Assembly: GCA_945862145.1 (NCBI GenBank)
Contig: CAMAXE010000004.1
Coordinates: 118,705 to 182,704 of the forward strand
Reading direction: 5' to 3'
Source of the DNA: Klebsiella pneumoniae
GTDB lineage: Bacteria > Pseudomonadota > Gammaproteobacteria > Pseudomonadales > UBA5518
Length of the DNA stretch: 64,000 bases
Both the position numbers and the translations under genes were made by a program. Shown here in pieces: positions 1 through 8,638 of this stretch (position 1 is its first letter; every line of letters starts with the position of its first letter). The notes beneath the pieces were generated by a model. That model was given only the letters and a program-made list of their open reading frames with translations. It was not told the origin of the DNA and made no database searches.

Positions 1-1
1 C

Positions 2-295
2 TACCACTATTCGGGCGGCATCGACGCGCGCCTCAGGCTGCAGGGCAACGGCATCCCGGTCGACGTGAAGCTCGGCGTGCTAATGCTGATGCTGATGCTG
101 ATGCTGATGCTGAAGGGTGCGCTCAGGCGCGAAATCGGGCGCTACCTCGAGGAACACCTGAGCCGATCGCCTCAGTCGAGCCGCAGCACGCCGTCCTGCA
201 CCCGGGCCGCAAGACCGCAGCATTCGCTGGTCTCGATGCGCTCCATCACCGCGGGATCCCGGCTGCTGGCGAGGCTTCGCGAGCCATCGGCCTGA
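2..295 (+). CDS. PHA-granule (polyhydroxyalkanoic acid system) family protein, C-terminal part
   Basis: Frame open from the left edge, so the N-terminus is missing. The visible part, with VDVKLG followed by KGALRREIGRYLEEHL, matches the C-terminal half of the small polyhydroxyalkanoic acid system family (PHA_gran_rgn), whose members end in a conserved VxVKLGxLLxxLKGxIExEI-type segment. Between VKLG and KGAL the usual short hydrophobic stretch is replaced by alternating Leu-Met encoded by a perfect hexanucleotide repeat at 83-112. After about position 165 the frame continues about 40 codons antisense to the thiolase-like gene; that tail is not part of the family and may be an extension or the result of a lost stop. 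Family assignment rests on the short motif only. Confidence 0.6.
   Translation, partial: YHYSGGIDARLRLQGNGIPVDVKLGVLMLMLMLMLMLKGALRREIGRYLEEHLSRSPQSSRSTPSCTRAARPQHSLVSMRSITAGSRLLARLREPSA
83..112 (+). repeat. In-frame hexanucleotide tandem repeat, five copies of ATGCTG
   Basis: Five perfect consecutive copies of ATGCTG, encoding alternating Met-Leu inside the PHA-granule-type protein. A change in copy number would keep the frame and alter the length of a hydrophobic loop by two residues per unit. Confidence 0.9.
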
Positions 296-1653
296 TCCAC
301 CACGGCCACCGCGCAGAGCGCACGATCCTCGTGGTACATCACGGTGCAGCCGACGATGCTGACCGGGCCCGCGACCAGTGCGGCCACGGCACGCGCGGGC
401 GATTCCGCTGCCACCTCGTCGCTCACGTCGGCAAAGCCGAAACCCGAAGGGCCCGGCGCCATGGACCACACACCAAAACCCTGCTTGGTCAGATAGCCCG
501 AAACCGAGCTGACCAGCCCGGTCTGCGCACCTCCAGCCCGCAACAGTTCGGCCATGCGCGCGGTGGCCTGCAGGACGTAATTGTTAAGCGGCCCGCCGGC
601 GAAGGGCATGCCACCGGTCACGGTGAGATCGCGCCCATCCGCCACACCAAGTTCGGCCGCGTAGCTCTCCACGGCGATCGGGAAACAGGAGTAGAGCTCG
701 AGCAGATCCACATCCTCGATGTTCAGGCCAGACAGCGCGAGCGCCCGGCGCCCGGCAATGCGCGCTCCGGGGCAGCGGTGGAGCTCGGCACGCTGCGACA
801 GCGCCAGCATGTGGTTGGATTCGGTGCTCGCCCGCGGAAACACCCAGCGTTCGCGCGGCACGCCCAGTTCCGCGGCCACACCCGCGGAGCAAAACAGCAG
901 CGCCGCCGCCTGATCGACATTCCAGGAGGTGTTGTGGAGCTTCGTGTAGGGGAATGCCAGCATGCGGTTCCTAGGTGAGGCGTCGCGGATCTGCGCCGCC
1001 GCCACGCGCTCGCGCTTCCACGCCTGCGGGTTATCTACGGCGATCTCGCTGCAGCGCTCGTAGAGCGCGGCCATGCGGTCGCGGTGTTCCGCCACGCCCC
1101 AGCCCATGGCGTGGCGGAAGGCGCTCTCGATGATCGCGTAGTAGCCGACCGGCATGTAGCCGAGCCCGCTGCCCGTCTCCACCTCGAGCACCAGCTCGGT
1201 CGCGGGTTTCAGGGTCTCGTCGGGGAGTTCTGCGAAGGGTGTCTCCGGTGCCTCCTGTCCGGCGATCTGCGCCTGCAGCTGCCGGAATCGCGCCTCGCCG
1301 CCCACCACCATCGCCACCTCGATTTCCCCTGCGGCGATACGCTGGCAGACATCACCCATCAGGGCCTGCTGCAAGATGCCGAGCTGCGCGTAAACGGTGC
1401 GCGCGCCCGGCGCGCCGAGTTCCCGGGCAAGCATGCGGGCGGGGTCGGCGTAGCCCCAGAGTCCCTGCGGCACAGCAATGCGCTCGAGACGCGCGAGCAG
1501 GTCGGGAGCGCCGCTGTCGGCACCGGCAAGACGTGCGGCTGCGCTCATGAGGGCAACGGCCTCGCGGGCCACGGCGGGGTCCTTTTCCTTCTGCTGCACC
1601 ACGCCTATCCCCACCAGGACGGGCGTGCGTGGATCGATGACCGGCATGTTCAT
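172..1653 (-). CDS. Thiolase-like (acetyl-CoA acetyltransferase family) protein
   Basis: 493-residue thiolase-fold protein. The N-terminus (RTPVLVGIG) and the C-terminal half with GGMPFAGGPLNNY are typical of the SCP2/thiolase-like family found beside fatty-acid and sterol catabolic genes. The segment aligned with the usual nucleophile motif (VCGSG) reads TVYAQLG, so the catalytic Cys of true thiolases is not visible; the protein may be non-catalytic or work by another mechanism. Start chosen at 1653 (MNMPVIDPR) because the longer start at 1710 would run into the P450 gene and adds no conserved sequence. It begins 19 bases after the P450 stop, so the two are probably one transcript. Confidence 0.8.
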   Translation of the reverse strand: MNMPVIDPRTPVLVGIGVVQQKEKDPAVAREAVALMSAAARLAGADSGAPDLLARLERIAVPQGLWGYADPARMLARELGAPGARTVYAQLGILQQALMGDVCQRIAAGEIEVAMVVGGEARFRQLQAQIAGQEAPETPFAELPDETLKPATELVLEVETGSGLGYMPVGYYAIIESAFRHAMGWGVAEHRDRMAALYERCSEIAVDNPQAWKRERVAAAQIRDASPRNRMLAFPYTKLHNTSWNVDQAAALLFCSAGVAAELGVPRERWVFPRASTESNHMLALSQRAELHRCPGARIAGRRALALSGLNIEDVDLLELYSCFPIAVESYAAELGVADGRDLTVTGGMPFAGGPLNNYVLQATARMAELLRAGGAQTGLVSSVSGYLTKQGFGVWSMAPGPSGFGFADVSDEVAAESPARAVAALVAGPVSIVGCTVMYHEDRALCAVAVVDQADGSRSLASSRDPAVMERIETSECCGLAARVQDGVLRLD

Positions 1654-1672
1654 GGTTACTGCACTCGCGGTT

Positions 1673-2857
1673 TCAGGAAGCGCGCGGGCCGGGCTCGACC
1701 CACAGCGCACGCGGCCCGCGCAAGACCGCGCTCACGATCTCCACGGGCTCGCCGGGCACCAGACGCATCTGCGGATAGCGACGCAGCAGCACCTTCAGCG
1801 CGGTCTCGAGTTCGCGTCGCGCGAGGTGCGAACCCAGGCAGAAATGCACGCCGTGGCCAAACGCCATGTTCTTGTTGCCGCGATCAGGATCGAAACGACG
1901 CGGCTCGGGAAAAACCGCCGGATCGTTATTGCCCGGGGTGATGCCGAAGAGTATCCAGTCCCCGGCACGGATCTGCTGCCCACCGAGCAGGCGGTCCTTG
2001 TCACAGCGGCGCGGCAGCAGCGAGGTGGGCGGCTCGATGCGGAGCCCTTCCTGCACGATCGCCTCGCGATCGGCGTCCGAGTGCAGAGCGCGCTCGCGCA
2101 GCGCCGGATCGGCCAGCACATGCGCAAGCAGGCTGCCCAGGTTCTTGTAAGTGGTATCGGAACCGGCCGGAAACAGCAGCCGGAAAAACGACATGATCTC
2201 CTCGTCGCTCAGGGCCTGACCCTCGAGCTGCGCGGTTGCCAGCAGCGAGACGAGGTCACCGCCGGGCGCAGCGCGGCGCTCAGCGATGAGCGGGAGCATG
2301 TACGCGTCGAAGCCGGCCTTCGCGCGCATCGCCCCCTCGGGGTCCCAAGGGTAGTCGATCAGCTTGGCCGCCCACTCGAGGCACAGGCGCTCATCGTGCA
2401 CCGGGATACCAAGCATCCGCGTGATCACCGAGAACGGAAACGGCCGCGAGAAGGCCTCGACCAGATCGACCCGCGCCATGCCCTCGATGGCCGCGAGCCA
2501 GCGCTCCGCCTCCGGCTCGATGATCGCCTCGATATAGCCGCGCACCTGCTTGGGGAAAAAAGCGTTGGAGACGAGTGCGCGGTTCATGCGGTGCTGCTCG
2601 CCCGACATGGTCTGCATGGTGCGTCCCATCGAGGGTTCGCTGTGAATGCGATAAGCCGCGGCGCTGGGGAAGTGCTCCTCGTCGGAGAAGGCTTCCTTCA
2701 ATTCCGCGAAGCGGGTGATAAGCCAGCACGGTGCGCCCATGTACATGATCCTTACCACGGCGGCGCTCTCGCGCAACTCGTCCAGGACATCGTGCAGGTC
2801 GGGCAGATCGGCGCGGGCGAAATCGATGTCGGGTCTGAGCGGTGCAGGAAGTGTCAT
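1673..2857 (-). CDS. Cytochrome P450
   Basis: 394-residue soluble bacterial P450 monooxygenase. Visible signatures: I-helix AGSDTT at residues 231-236 (oxygen activation), the K-helix ExxR at Glu270-Arg273, and the haem loop FGHGVHFCLG with the axial Cys at residue 340. Length is typical of class I bacterial P450s that take electrons from a ferredoxin; no ferredoxin or reductase gene lies beside it. It precedes the thiolase-like gene on the same strand, suggesting oxidation and side-chain processing of a lipid, terpene or steroid-like substrate, but the substrate cannot be read from the sequence. Confidence 0.95.
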   Translation of the reverse strand: MTLPAPLRPDIDFARADLPDLHDVLDELRESAAVVRIMYMGAPCWLITRFAELKEAFSDEEHFPSAAAYRIHSEPSMGRTMQTMSGEQHRMNRALVSNAFFPKQVRGYIEAIIEPEAERWLAAIEGMARVDLVEAFSRPFPFSVITRMLGIPVHDERLCLEWAAKLIDYPWDPEGAMRAKAGFDAYMLPLIAERRAAPGGDLVSLLATAQLEGQALSDEEIMSFFRLLFPAGSDTTYKNLGSLLAHVLADPALRERALHSDADREAIVQEGLRIEPPTSLLPRRCDKDRLLGGQQIRAGDWILFGITPGNNDPAVFPEPRRFDPDRGNKNMAFGHGVHFCLGSHLARRELETALKVLLRRYPQMRLVPGEPVEIVSAVLRGPRALWVEPGPRAS

Positions 2858-2925
2858 GGCGGGTTTCCGGTTGTGCGCGAACTGCGCGTTCAGGGACGGT
2901 GGATTGGCTGGCGTAGCGCGCGGCC

Positions 2926-3894
2926 TCAGAGCCAGCGCGCGCGACGGAAGCCCCAGAGCAGCGCTGCCGCGATCACACCCATGCCTCCGAGCAGCAGGTA
3001 GTAGCCGTCCTCGGCATGCAATTCGGGCATGTTTTCGAAATTCATGCCGTAAATGCCGGCGAGGAACGTGAGCGGCAGGAAAATGACCGAGGCAATCGTG
3101 AGCGCCTTCATGATCGAGTTGAGCCGGTGACCCGAGAGCGAGATGTGGCCCTCGAGAAGGTCGCGGGCCAGTTCCTGGAGCAAGGTCGAGAGGCTCGCCA
3201 TGCGCTCCATGTGCTCGAAGAGATCCTGGAACTCGTGGCTCGCGCGCGCATGCAGCAGCGGCGATTGCGCATGCAACAGTTCGGCGAAACAGGCCTGCTG
3301 GTAACCGAAAGTGCGACGAAGCTTGCGCAGACGGATCACGTAGCGCTGCAGCTCGATCAGCAGCGCATCGCCCGGGCGCTCGGCGATCTCCTCCTCGAGT
3401 GCATCGAGGCGCTGCTCCAAACCCAGTATCACGGGTGCGTAGCGATCGACCACTCGCCGCAGGACTCGGTAGGCGAGATGCGAGGGCCCCGCTCCCAGCG
3501 CCTGCGCGGCGGCAGCGGGATCTGCGAGTATCGCATCGACCGAGGGGGAGGCCAGACGGTGCACGGTGAGAAGGAATCCGCGCCCCACAAAAAGAGAAAT
3601 GTGCACCACCGAAAAATTGATGTCAGCGGTCTCGGCGGTAAAGCCTTTCACCAGCAGGAACAGGCAGTTGTCGAACCACTCGATTTTCGGCGGATGCCGC
3701 TCGCGAAGTGCGTCGGAAACAGCCAGCGTGTCGATGCCGAAACGCCCCGTCAAGAGCGCGCGCGCGGACGCGTCGTCGTGGCGGTCGATATCGACCCATG
3801 CCAGCACGCCGGCGGCCGGATCCCAGCGCGACAGGATTGTCTCGTCACCGAACTCGTGGCTGCCGTCGGGGTGGCGCAGGAGGACCCTGATCAT
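2926..3894 (-). CDS. CorA-family divalent cation transporter
   Basis: 322-residue inner-membrane channel of the CorA/ZntB superfamily. The protein has a long soluble N-terminal domain, then two C-terminal membrane segments with the signature GMN at residues 283-285 (context YGMNFENM), and ends in a basic RRARWL tail. CorA members carry Mg2+, ZntB members Zn2+; the sequence alone does not settle which. The start codon overlaps the stop of the upstream acyl-CoA synthetase in an ATGA (3891-3894), so translation is probably coupled, although the two functions have no obvious link. Confidence 0.9.
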   Translation of the reverse strand: MIRVLLRHPDGSHEFGDETILSRWDPAAGVLAWVDIDRHDDASARALLTGRFGIDTLAVSDALRERHPPKIEWFDNCLFLLVKGFTAETADINFSVVHISLFVGRGFLLTVHRLASPSVDAILADPAAAAQALGAGPSHLAYRVLRRVVDRYAPVILGLEQRLDALEEEIAERPGDALLIELQRYVIRLRKLRRTFGYQQACFAELLHAQSPLLHARASHEFQDLFEHMERMASLSTLLQELARDLLEGHISLSGHRLNSIMKALTIASVIFLPLTFLAGIYGMNFENMPELHAEDGYYLLLGGMGVIAAALLWGFRRARWL

Positions 3895-5429
3895 GGGCTT
3901 CGCAGTTGCTCCCGAAGTTGGTACTTGAGCACCTTGCCGGCCGGATTGCGCGGCATTTCGTCGAGAAAATGGAGCTTGAGCGGCAGCTTGTAGCGGGCGA
4001 GCCGCGCCGTCGCGAATTCGCGCAACTCCGGCAACGTGAGCGCAGCGCCGTTCTTCAGGCGCACCACGGCGGTCACGGCTTCACCCCATTTTTCATCGGG
4101 CAGCCCGATGACCGCCACCTCGGCAATGGCAGGGTGCTCGTAGAGAACGCCTTCGACCTCTGCCGGATACACGTTCTCGCCGCCCGTGATGACCATGTCC
4201 CTGACGCGGTCGCAGAGGTACAGGAAACCCTCGCTGTCGAAGTAACCGACGTCGCCGGTGTGAAACCAGCCGGCGGCGTCGATCGCCTCGCGCGTGGCCT
4301 CGGGGCGATTCCAGTAGCCATGCATCACGTTCGGTCCCCGCACGCAGACCTCGCCGCGCTCGCCGTGCGGCAGGGCACGATTTTCTGCATCGACAACGCG
4401 CACCTCGGCATAGAGTGGCGGCTGGCCCGCCGAGCCCGGCTTGCTCTCGATCCAGCGGCTCCCGAGGAACGTGGCGAAGGGCGCGGTCTCGGTGAGACCG
4501 TAGCCCTGGCAGAGCTTCACGTCGCGGGCCTTGTAGATCTGGATCAGGGCTTCCGGCACCGGCGCGCCTCCGCCGCACAACACCTCGATGCTGGAGAGGT
4601 CGGTGCTCGCGAAATCAGGATGCTGCGCCATGAACAGGAACATCGCCGGCGCACCGAACATCGCCTGTGCGCGGTGCTCCGCGATCGCCGCAAGCACTGC
4701 GCCGGCATCGAAATTGCGAAGCAGGATGACGTGACCGCCCGTCTGGAGAGTGAGCATGGTGGTGACATTCAGGCCGCCGATGTGGAACAGCGGCGCGCAA
4801 CTGAGGCTCACCTCGACGGCGAGGTTCTCCGGGCTGAAACGCGAGTTCACGTTGTTCCAGAACAGGTTGCCGTGCGTGAGCATGGCGCCCTTGGGGCGAC
4901 CGGTGGTGCCGGAGGTGTACATGATGAGGGCCGTGCCCTGCTCGCCTACGCTCTCCGGCTCGGCAACGGCTACGGCGTCCGCCACGAAATCTCTCTCCTC
5001 GATCCATCCGGGAGACGGGCTCTCGACAGCCACGAAATTCCGGCAATGCAGCATCGGGCGGATGCCGTCTGCCACGGGGATGCGCAGATCGTCGACGAGC
5101 AGCGTGTGCACGCCGGCATCGTTCAGGATGAATTCGAGCTCGGGACCGGTCAGGCGGAAATTGATCGGCACGAAGATCGCGCCGATCACCGCCGCGGCAT
5201 ACATCGTCTCGAGAAAAACCGGGTGGTTGGCACCGAGGAAAGCAACCCGATCGCCGCGGTTGACGCCGGCGCGCCGCAGAGCACCGGCCATGAGGCGAAT
5301 GCGCCGCCCGAAGCCGGCATAGTCGAGCGTGGCGCCCTCAAAACTCAGCGCGGGCAGCGCCGGGCTAAGCGCGCAGCGCCTCAAGATCATGGTGCCGAGG
5401 CCGATATCCGGCTGCGTGGTGTAGGGCAT
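3891..5429 (-). CDS. Acyl-CoA synthetase (long-chain fatty-acid-CoA ligase type)
   Basis: 512-residue ANL-superfamily enzyme that adenylates a carboxylic acid and transfers it to CoA. Motifs in order: the P-loop-like YTSGTTGRPKGAMLTH, GYGLTET (A5), the hinge region RVRDMVITGGENVYPAEVE (A7-A8), and the catalytic Lys region NPAGKVLKYQLRE near the C-terminus. Start chosen at 5429 because a good Shine-Dalgarno (GGGAGA) precedes this ATG and the protein then has family length. It is divergent from the cyclase-PilZ gene and coupled to the downstream corA-type gene by a 4-base overlap. Substrate chain length is unknown. Confidence 0.93.
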   Translation of the reverse strand: MPYTTQPDIGLGTMILRRCALSPALPALSFEGATLDYAGFGRRIRLMAGALRRAGVNRGDRVAFLGANHPVFLETMYAAAVIGAIFVPINFRLTGPELEFILNDAGVHTLLVDDLRIPVADGIRPMLHCRNFVAVESPSPGWIEERDFVADAVAVAEPESVGEQGTALIMYTSGTTGRPKGAMLTHGNLFWNNVNSRFSPENLAVEVSLSCAPLFHIGGLNVTTMLTLQTGGHVILLRNFDAGAVLAAIAEHRAQAMFGAPAMFLFMAQHPDFASTDLSSIEVLCGGGAPVPEALIQIYKARDVKLCQGYGLTETAPFATFLGSRWIESKPGSAGQPPLYAEVRVVDAENRALPHGERGEVCVRGPNVMHGYWNRPEATREAIDAAGWFHTGDVGYFDSEGFLYLCDRVRDMVITGGENVYPAEVEGVLYEHPAIAEVAVIGLPDEKWGEAVTAVVRLKNGAALTLPELREFATARLARYKLPLKLHFLDEMPRNPAGKVLKYQLREQLRSP

Positions 5430-5584
5430 GTGCAATCTCCCGTCCGGTGTTGGCCGTCGCGTGCCGCGGGGAACCCGATCATAACGCAGCCGCGCCTTGG
5501 CGCCACGGTGAGCGGCATGCGCACCCCGGGACGCGCGGCGGGACACCGGGTCTGGCCGGACGGTTACCAGGGCACTATCCTTCA

Positions 5585-6619
5585 GTGGCGGCTGACAACA
5601 GCCGCCGGGAGCATGATACGAACGGCACGGGCACCAACGGCGACACAACACACACCCCCCACCACGACGGCTTCCAGTCCCTCGAGGTGACCGTCGTGCT
5701 GGCCGATCTGCGCGGCTACACGGCGGTGGGTACCGCACACGACGACCGCACGCTGATCGAGATTCTTGACTGCTTCCTGGGGACCATGAGCGATGTGGTG
5801 CTCGCACACGGCGGCACCGTGGACAAGTTCTTGGGGGACGCGATCATGGCGGTGTTCGGCGCTCCCGAGCCCTGCCCGGACCATGTGCGCAGGGGACTCG
5901 CCTGCGCCGCGGCGATGCAGCTCGCGATGGACGGCATCAATACCGCCAATAGCGCCAGGCTGCTGCCCGAACTCCACTGCGGCGTCGGGGTAAACACCGG
6001 CATGGTGATGGCGGGCTGGGTGGGCTCGGCGCGACACCGCGAATACGCGGTGGTCGGGGATACCGTCAACCTCGCATCCCGCATCGAATCGCTCAGCCTG
6101 CGGGGCCAGGTGCTGATGGGCGAACAGACCCGCATCGCCGCCGGCGCCTTTGCGACCACCGGAGAGCCGGTCGAGGCATTCCTGAAGGGTCAGCCCCGGA
6201 CAGTGAAAATATGCGAGCTGAAGGGCATACCCGAACTCGGCCTCGTGGTGAATCGACGCGACTTGCGTCGCAGCCACCGCGTCCGCGTGCGCATGCCTTT
6301 CACCTTCCAGGTACTCGATGGCAAACGTGTGGATCCCACGGTGCGTCAGGGTACGGTGCGCGATATTGGCTATCAGGGCATGCTGGCAGAACTCGACGCT
6401 CACCTGCCGGATTTCACCGATATCAAGCTCGCGTTGGATCTGGCGCCCCTGGGTCATCGCGCCGCTGATGTGTATGGCAAGGTACTGCATACCAAACAAC
6501 GCGGCTCCCGCAGCCTGAGCGGCATCGAGTTCACGTCAATCAACCCCGAGAGCGATCTCAGCATCCGCCAGTTCGTCCAGATGCTGCTGCAAGGCTGCCC
6601 GGGGGATGGCAGCGACTGA
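5585..6619 (+). CDS. Adenylate cyclase (class III) - PilZ domain fusion
   Basis: About 344 residues. The N-terminal half is a class III nucleotide cyclase: metal-binding Asp in ADLRGYT, second Asp in DKFLGDAIMAVFG, and VVGDTVNLASRIES carrying the transition-state Asn and Arg; the Lys before FLGD and Thr in DTVN favour ATP, i.e. cAMP synthesis. The C-terminal part looks like a PilZ c-di-GMP-binding domain: RRSHR fits RxxxR, while DIGYQG fits [DN]xSxxG except for Ser to Gly. No membrane segment. The GTG at 5585 is the preferred start; an in-frame GTG at 5447 would add a low-complexity extension, and neither has a clear ribosome-binding site. The gene lies next to EAL and HD-GYP regulators, so it may link cAMP and c-di-GMP. 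Confidence 0.82.
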   Translation: MAADNSRREHDTNGTGTNGDTTHTPHHDGFQSLEVTVVLADLRGYTAVGTAHDDRTLIEILDCFLGTMSDVVLAHGGTVDKFLGDAIMAVFGAPEPCPDHVRRGLACAAAMQLAMDGINTANSARLLPELHCGVGVNTGMVMAGWVGSARHREYAVVGDTVNLASRIESLSLRGQVLMGEQTRIAAGAFATTGEPVEAFLKGQPRTVKICELKGIPELGLVVNRRDLRRSHRVRVRMPFTFQVLDGKRVDPTVRQGTVRDIGYQGMLAELDAHLPDFTDIKLALDLAPLGHRAADVYGKVLHTKQRGSRSLSGIEFTSINPESDLSIRQFVQMLLQGCPGDGSD

Positions 6620-6626
6620 GCGAAAC

Positions 6627-7469
6627 TCAGCCGGCCTCGGGCGGAAATCGCTCGGCGATTTCCTCACACACCGCTTCGAGCTGCCGCTCCAGCGCCGCAA
6701 GGGCGCCGGGGGTTGCGCCGTCCGCGGCAATCGCCTGCTCGAGCTGCAGGCAAGCGGCCCGCAACTCCAGCGCGCCCACCGTGGCGGCAATGCTCTTCAG
6801 GGAATGCGCGACCCTCGCAGCGCCCGGGGCATCGCCCGCGGCCAACAATTCGCGCACGACGCCGACATCACCACGCCGCAGCTCGAGGAAGCGCCGCAGC
6901 ATCCGCCGGTAAGCCGCCTCACGACCACTGAAATAAGCGAGCCCGACCTCCGCATCGATGGCGTGGGCTCCCGGCTGGCTTGCCGGTGAATGCTGGCCGT
7001 CCGCGGACCGCGCATCCCGGGCGCAGACCTCCGGAGAAAGGGCATCTCGCGCAGGAAGCCAGCGCGCCAGCGCGGCACGCAGTTCCGCGGGATCGACAGG
7101 CTTGGGCACATGAGCGTCCATGCCTACGGCAATACAGCGGTGCAGGTCTTGCGCGAAGACGTTGGCGCTCATGGCGAGGATGGGGAGTCCTGCGCGGTCA
7201 GGCAGGGCGCGGATCTGGCGCGTTGCCTCGAGCCCATCCATCACGGGCATCTGGATATCCATGAGCACCAGATCCCAGGGCTCCGCGCGGACACGTCGCA
7301 GGGCCTCGACACCGTTGCACGCCACTTCGACGTGCAGACCAAACTCGGCAAGCATGCCGCAAGCCACCTCCTGGCCGAGGGCGTCGTCCTCGACCAACAG
7401 TACGCGCGCACCGCGCCGGGGCATGCCGGGCCCGGCGAGATCGCCGTGTGCATCCGGAAGCACCCTCAT
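6627..7469 (-). CDS. Response regulator receiver - Hpt protein
   Basis: 280 residues. Receiver domain at about 20-145: acidic pair in VLLVEDD, phosphoacceptor Asp in LVLMDIQMP, Lys in HVPKPVD. After a low-complexity linker comes an Hpt domain with the phospho-His motif AHSLKSIAATVGA. A receiver joined to an Hpt is the tail end of a hybrid-kinase phosphorelay on a separate polypeptide. Its start overlaps the stop of the preceding gene by 4 bases (ATGA, 7466-7469), and that gene in turn overlaps the HD-GYP regulator, making a three-gene coupled operon. No intact histidine kinase is present in the operon, so its phosphate donor is unknown. Confidence 0.88.
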   Translation of the reverse strand: MRVLPDAHGDLAGPGMPRRGARVLLVEDDALGQEVACGMLAEFGLHVEVACNGVEALRRVRAEPWDLVLMDIQMPVMDGLEATRQIRALPDRAGLPILAMSANVFAQDLHRCIAVGMDAHVPKPVDPAELRAALARWLPARDALSPEVCARDARSADGQHSPASQPGAHAIDAEVGLAYFSGREAAYRRMLRRFLELRRGDVGVVRELLAAGDAPGAARVAHSLKSIAATVGALELRAACLQLEQAIAADGATPGALAALERQLEAVCEEIAERFPPEAG

Positions 7470-8638
7470 ACCCCGGCACCCGCGCGCGATGCCATCGCCT
7501 CCCGCAGCGCTACCAGCGCGCCCTCGAAATCAAAATCGCCGACCCGCTGGCGCAGCGGTGGCATGAGCGGGCCAAAAGCCTGGCTGAATAGCGGCTGGTG
7601 GTGCAGCAGCACTGCCTGTGCCTCGAAATTCCCCGCCTCCAGCGCCCCCTGCAGCGATGCGCAGGCCGCAAACAGGACACCTGTGTCGACCGTCTCGGGG
7701 AGAACCAGCACGTCCTCGGGAGGCAGCGCTGCCGTCAGCGCGGCAAGCAAGGCCTGCAGGCACAAGGATGTCTCGGCCCGCACGGTCTCCAGCGCGAGCG
7801 CCGGCTGACGGGTCTCGATCGCCGCCTCGAGACGAGCGGCGACATCGCGCAGCGAGGCCGCGCCGATGGTGGCTGCGAGCCCCTTCAGGGTATGGACCAG
7901 ACGATGCGCCTCGTCTGGCTCACTCCCTGCAATCGAGGCGGCGATCCGGGTGTCTGCCACGGCCTGGCTTACAACGAAACGACGCAGCAACCCCACATAG
8001 ACCGCTGTTTTCCCGAGCAGGCGCTCGAGCGCTGTGTCGACATCAAGCCCCGGGACCGCAGCGAGGGCCGGCGGCAGCGGCTGGTCGGGCACCCGGGTGG
8101 GGCGCAAACCCGGGCGCGGCTGCAGCGGGCGCGGCTGGATCGCCGCAAGCGGCGTTTCCCACACCTGCTGCGGATCGATGGGCAGCATCGCCAGCGCCTC
8201 TCCCCCGTTACGCGCAACGTCAACACCCAGCCCGGCGTCGGCGAGCAGCGCGGTGCCCACGTCACGGTTGAGTTCGTTGACAACGCGCAGGCGTCGTATC
8301 GCCACGACCGACGCCAACAGGAGCACCAGCACCATCGCGGCGGCAAAGGAAAGGGATACAACCAGGAAGCGGTGATCGACCCAGATTTCCCGCAGCCCAA
8401 CCGGAGCGCGCTGATCGGAGGGTGGCGCCTGCGGCTCGCTCACCAGCGCCTCGACCGGGCGGTTATCCTGAGACAGCTCGAAGCCCGCGGCACGGCTTGC
8501 GGTGGCCAATAGCAGGAGCAGCGCGGCCAGTGAAACCCGCAGCCAGGATGTCCGGGGTTTTAGCGGGGCGGGCGACCGACGGCGCGCGGCGCCAGCGCGG
8601 ACCACGCCGTATCGCCGGCACCAGCCTTGTCGTCTCAT
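7466..8638 (-). CDS. Collapsed hybrid sensor protein: signal anchor, remnant receiver, Hpt
   Basis: 390 residues. Order: hydrophobic N-terminal segment (about 31-51), short periplasmic stretch, membrane segment (about 91-113), then NELNRDVGTALLADAGL and VARNGGEALAML, which look like the start of a receiver domain, followed directly by PIDPQQVW, which looks like its end. Then comes an Hpt domain with His249 (VHTLKGLAATIGA) and a typical C-terminal tail (FDFEGALVALR). The dimerisation and ATPase domains of a kinase and the middle of the receiver, including its phospho-Asp, are missing, while the frame is kept. It looks like a BarA-type hybrid kinase that has lost two internal pieces. Overlaps neighbours by 4 bases at both ends. 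It could still act as a membrane-bound Hpt. Confidence 0.75.
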   Translation of the reverse strand: MRRQGWCRRYGVVRAGAARRRSPAPLKPRTSWLRVSLAALLLLLATASRAAGFELSQDNRPVEALVSEPQAPPSDQRAPVGLREIWVDHRFLVVSLSFAAAMVLVLLLASVVAIRRLRVVNELNRDVGTALLADAGLGVDVARNGGEALAMLPIDPQQVWETPLAAIQPRPLQPRPGLRPTRVPDQPLPPALAAVPGLDVDTALERLLGKTAVYVGLLRRFVVSQAVADTRIAASIAGSEPDEAHRLVHTLKGLAATIGAASLRDVAARLEAAIETRQPALALETVRAETSLCLQALLAALTAALPPEDVLVLPETVDTGVLFAACASLQGALEAGNFEAQAVLLHHQPLFSQAFGPLMPPLRQRVGDFDFEGALVALREAMASRAGAGV

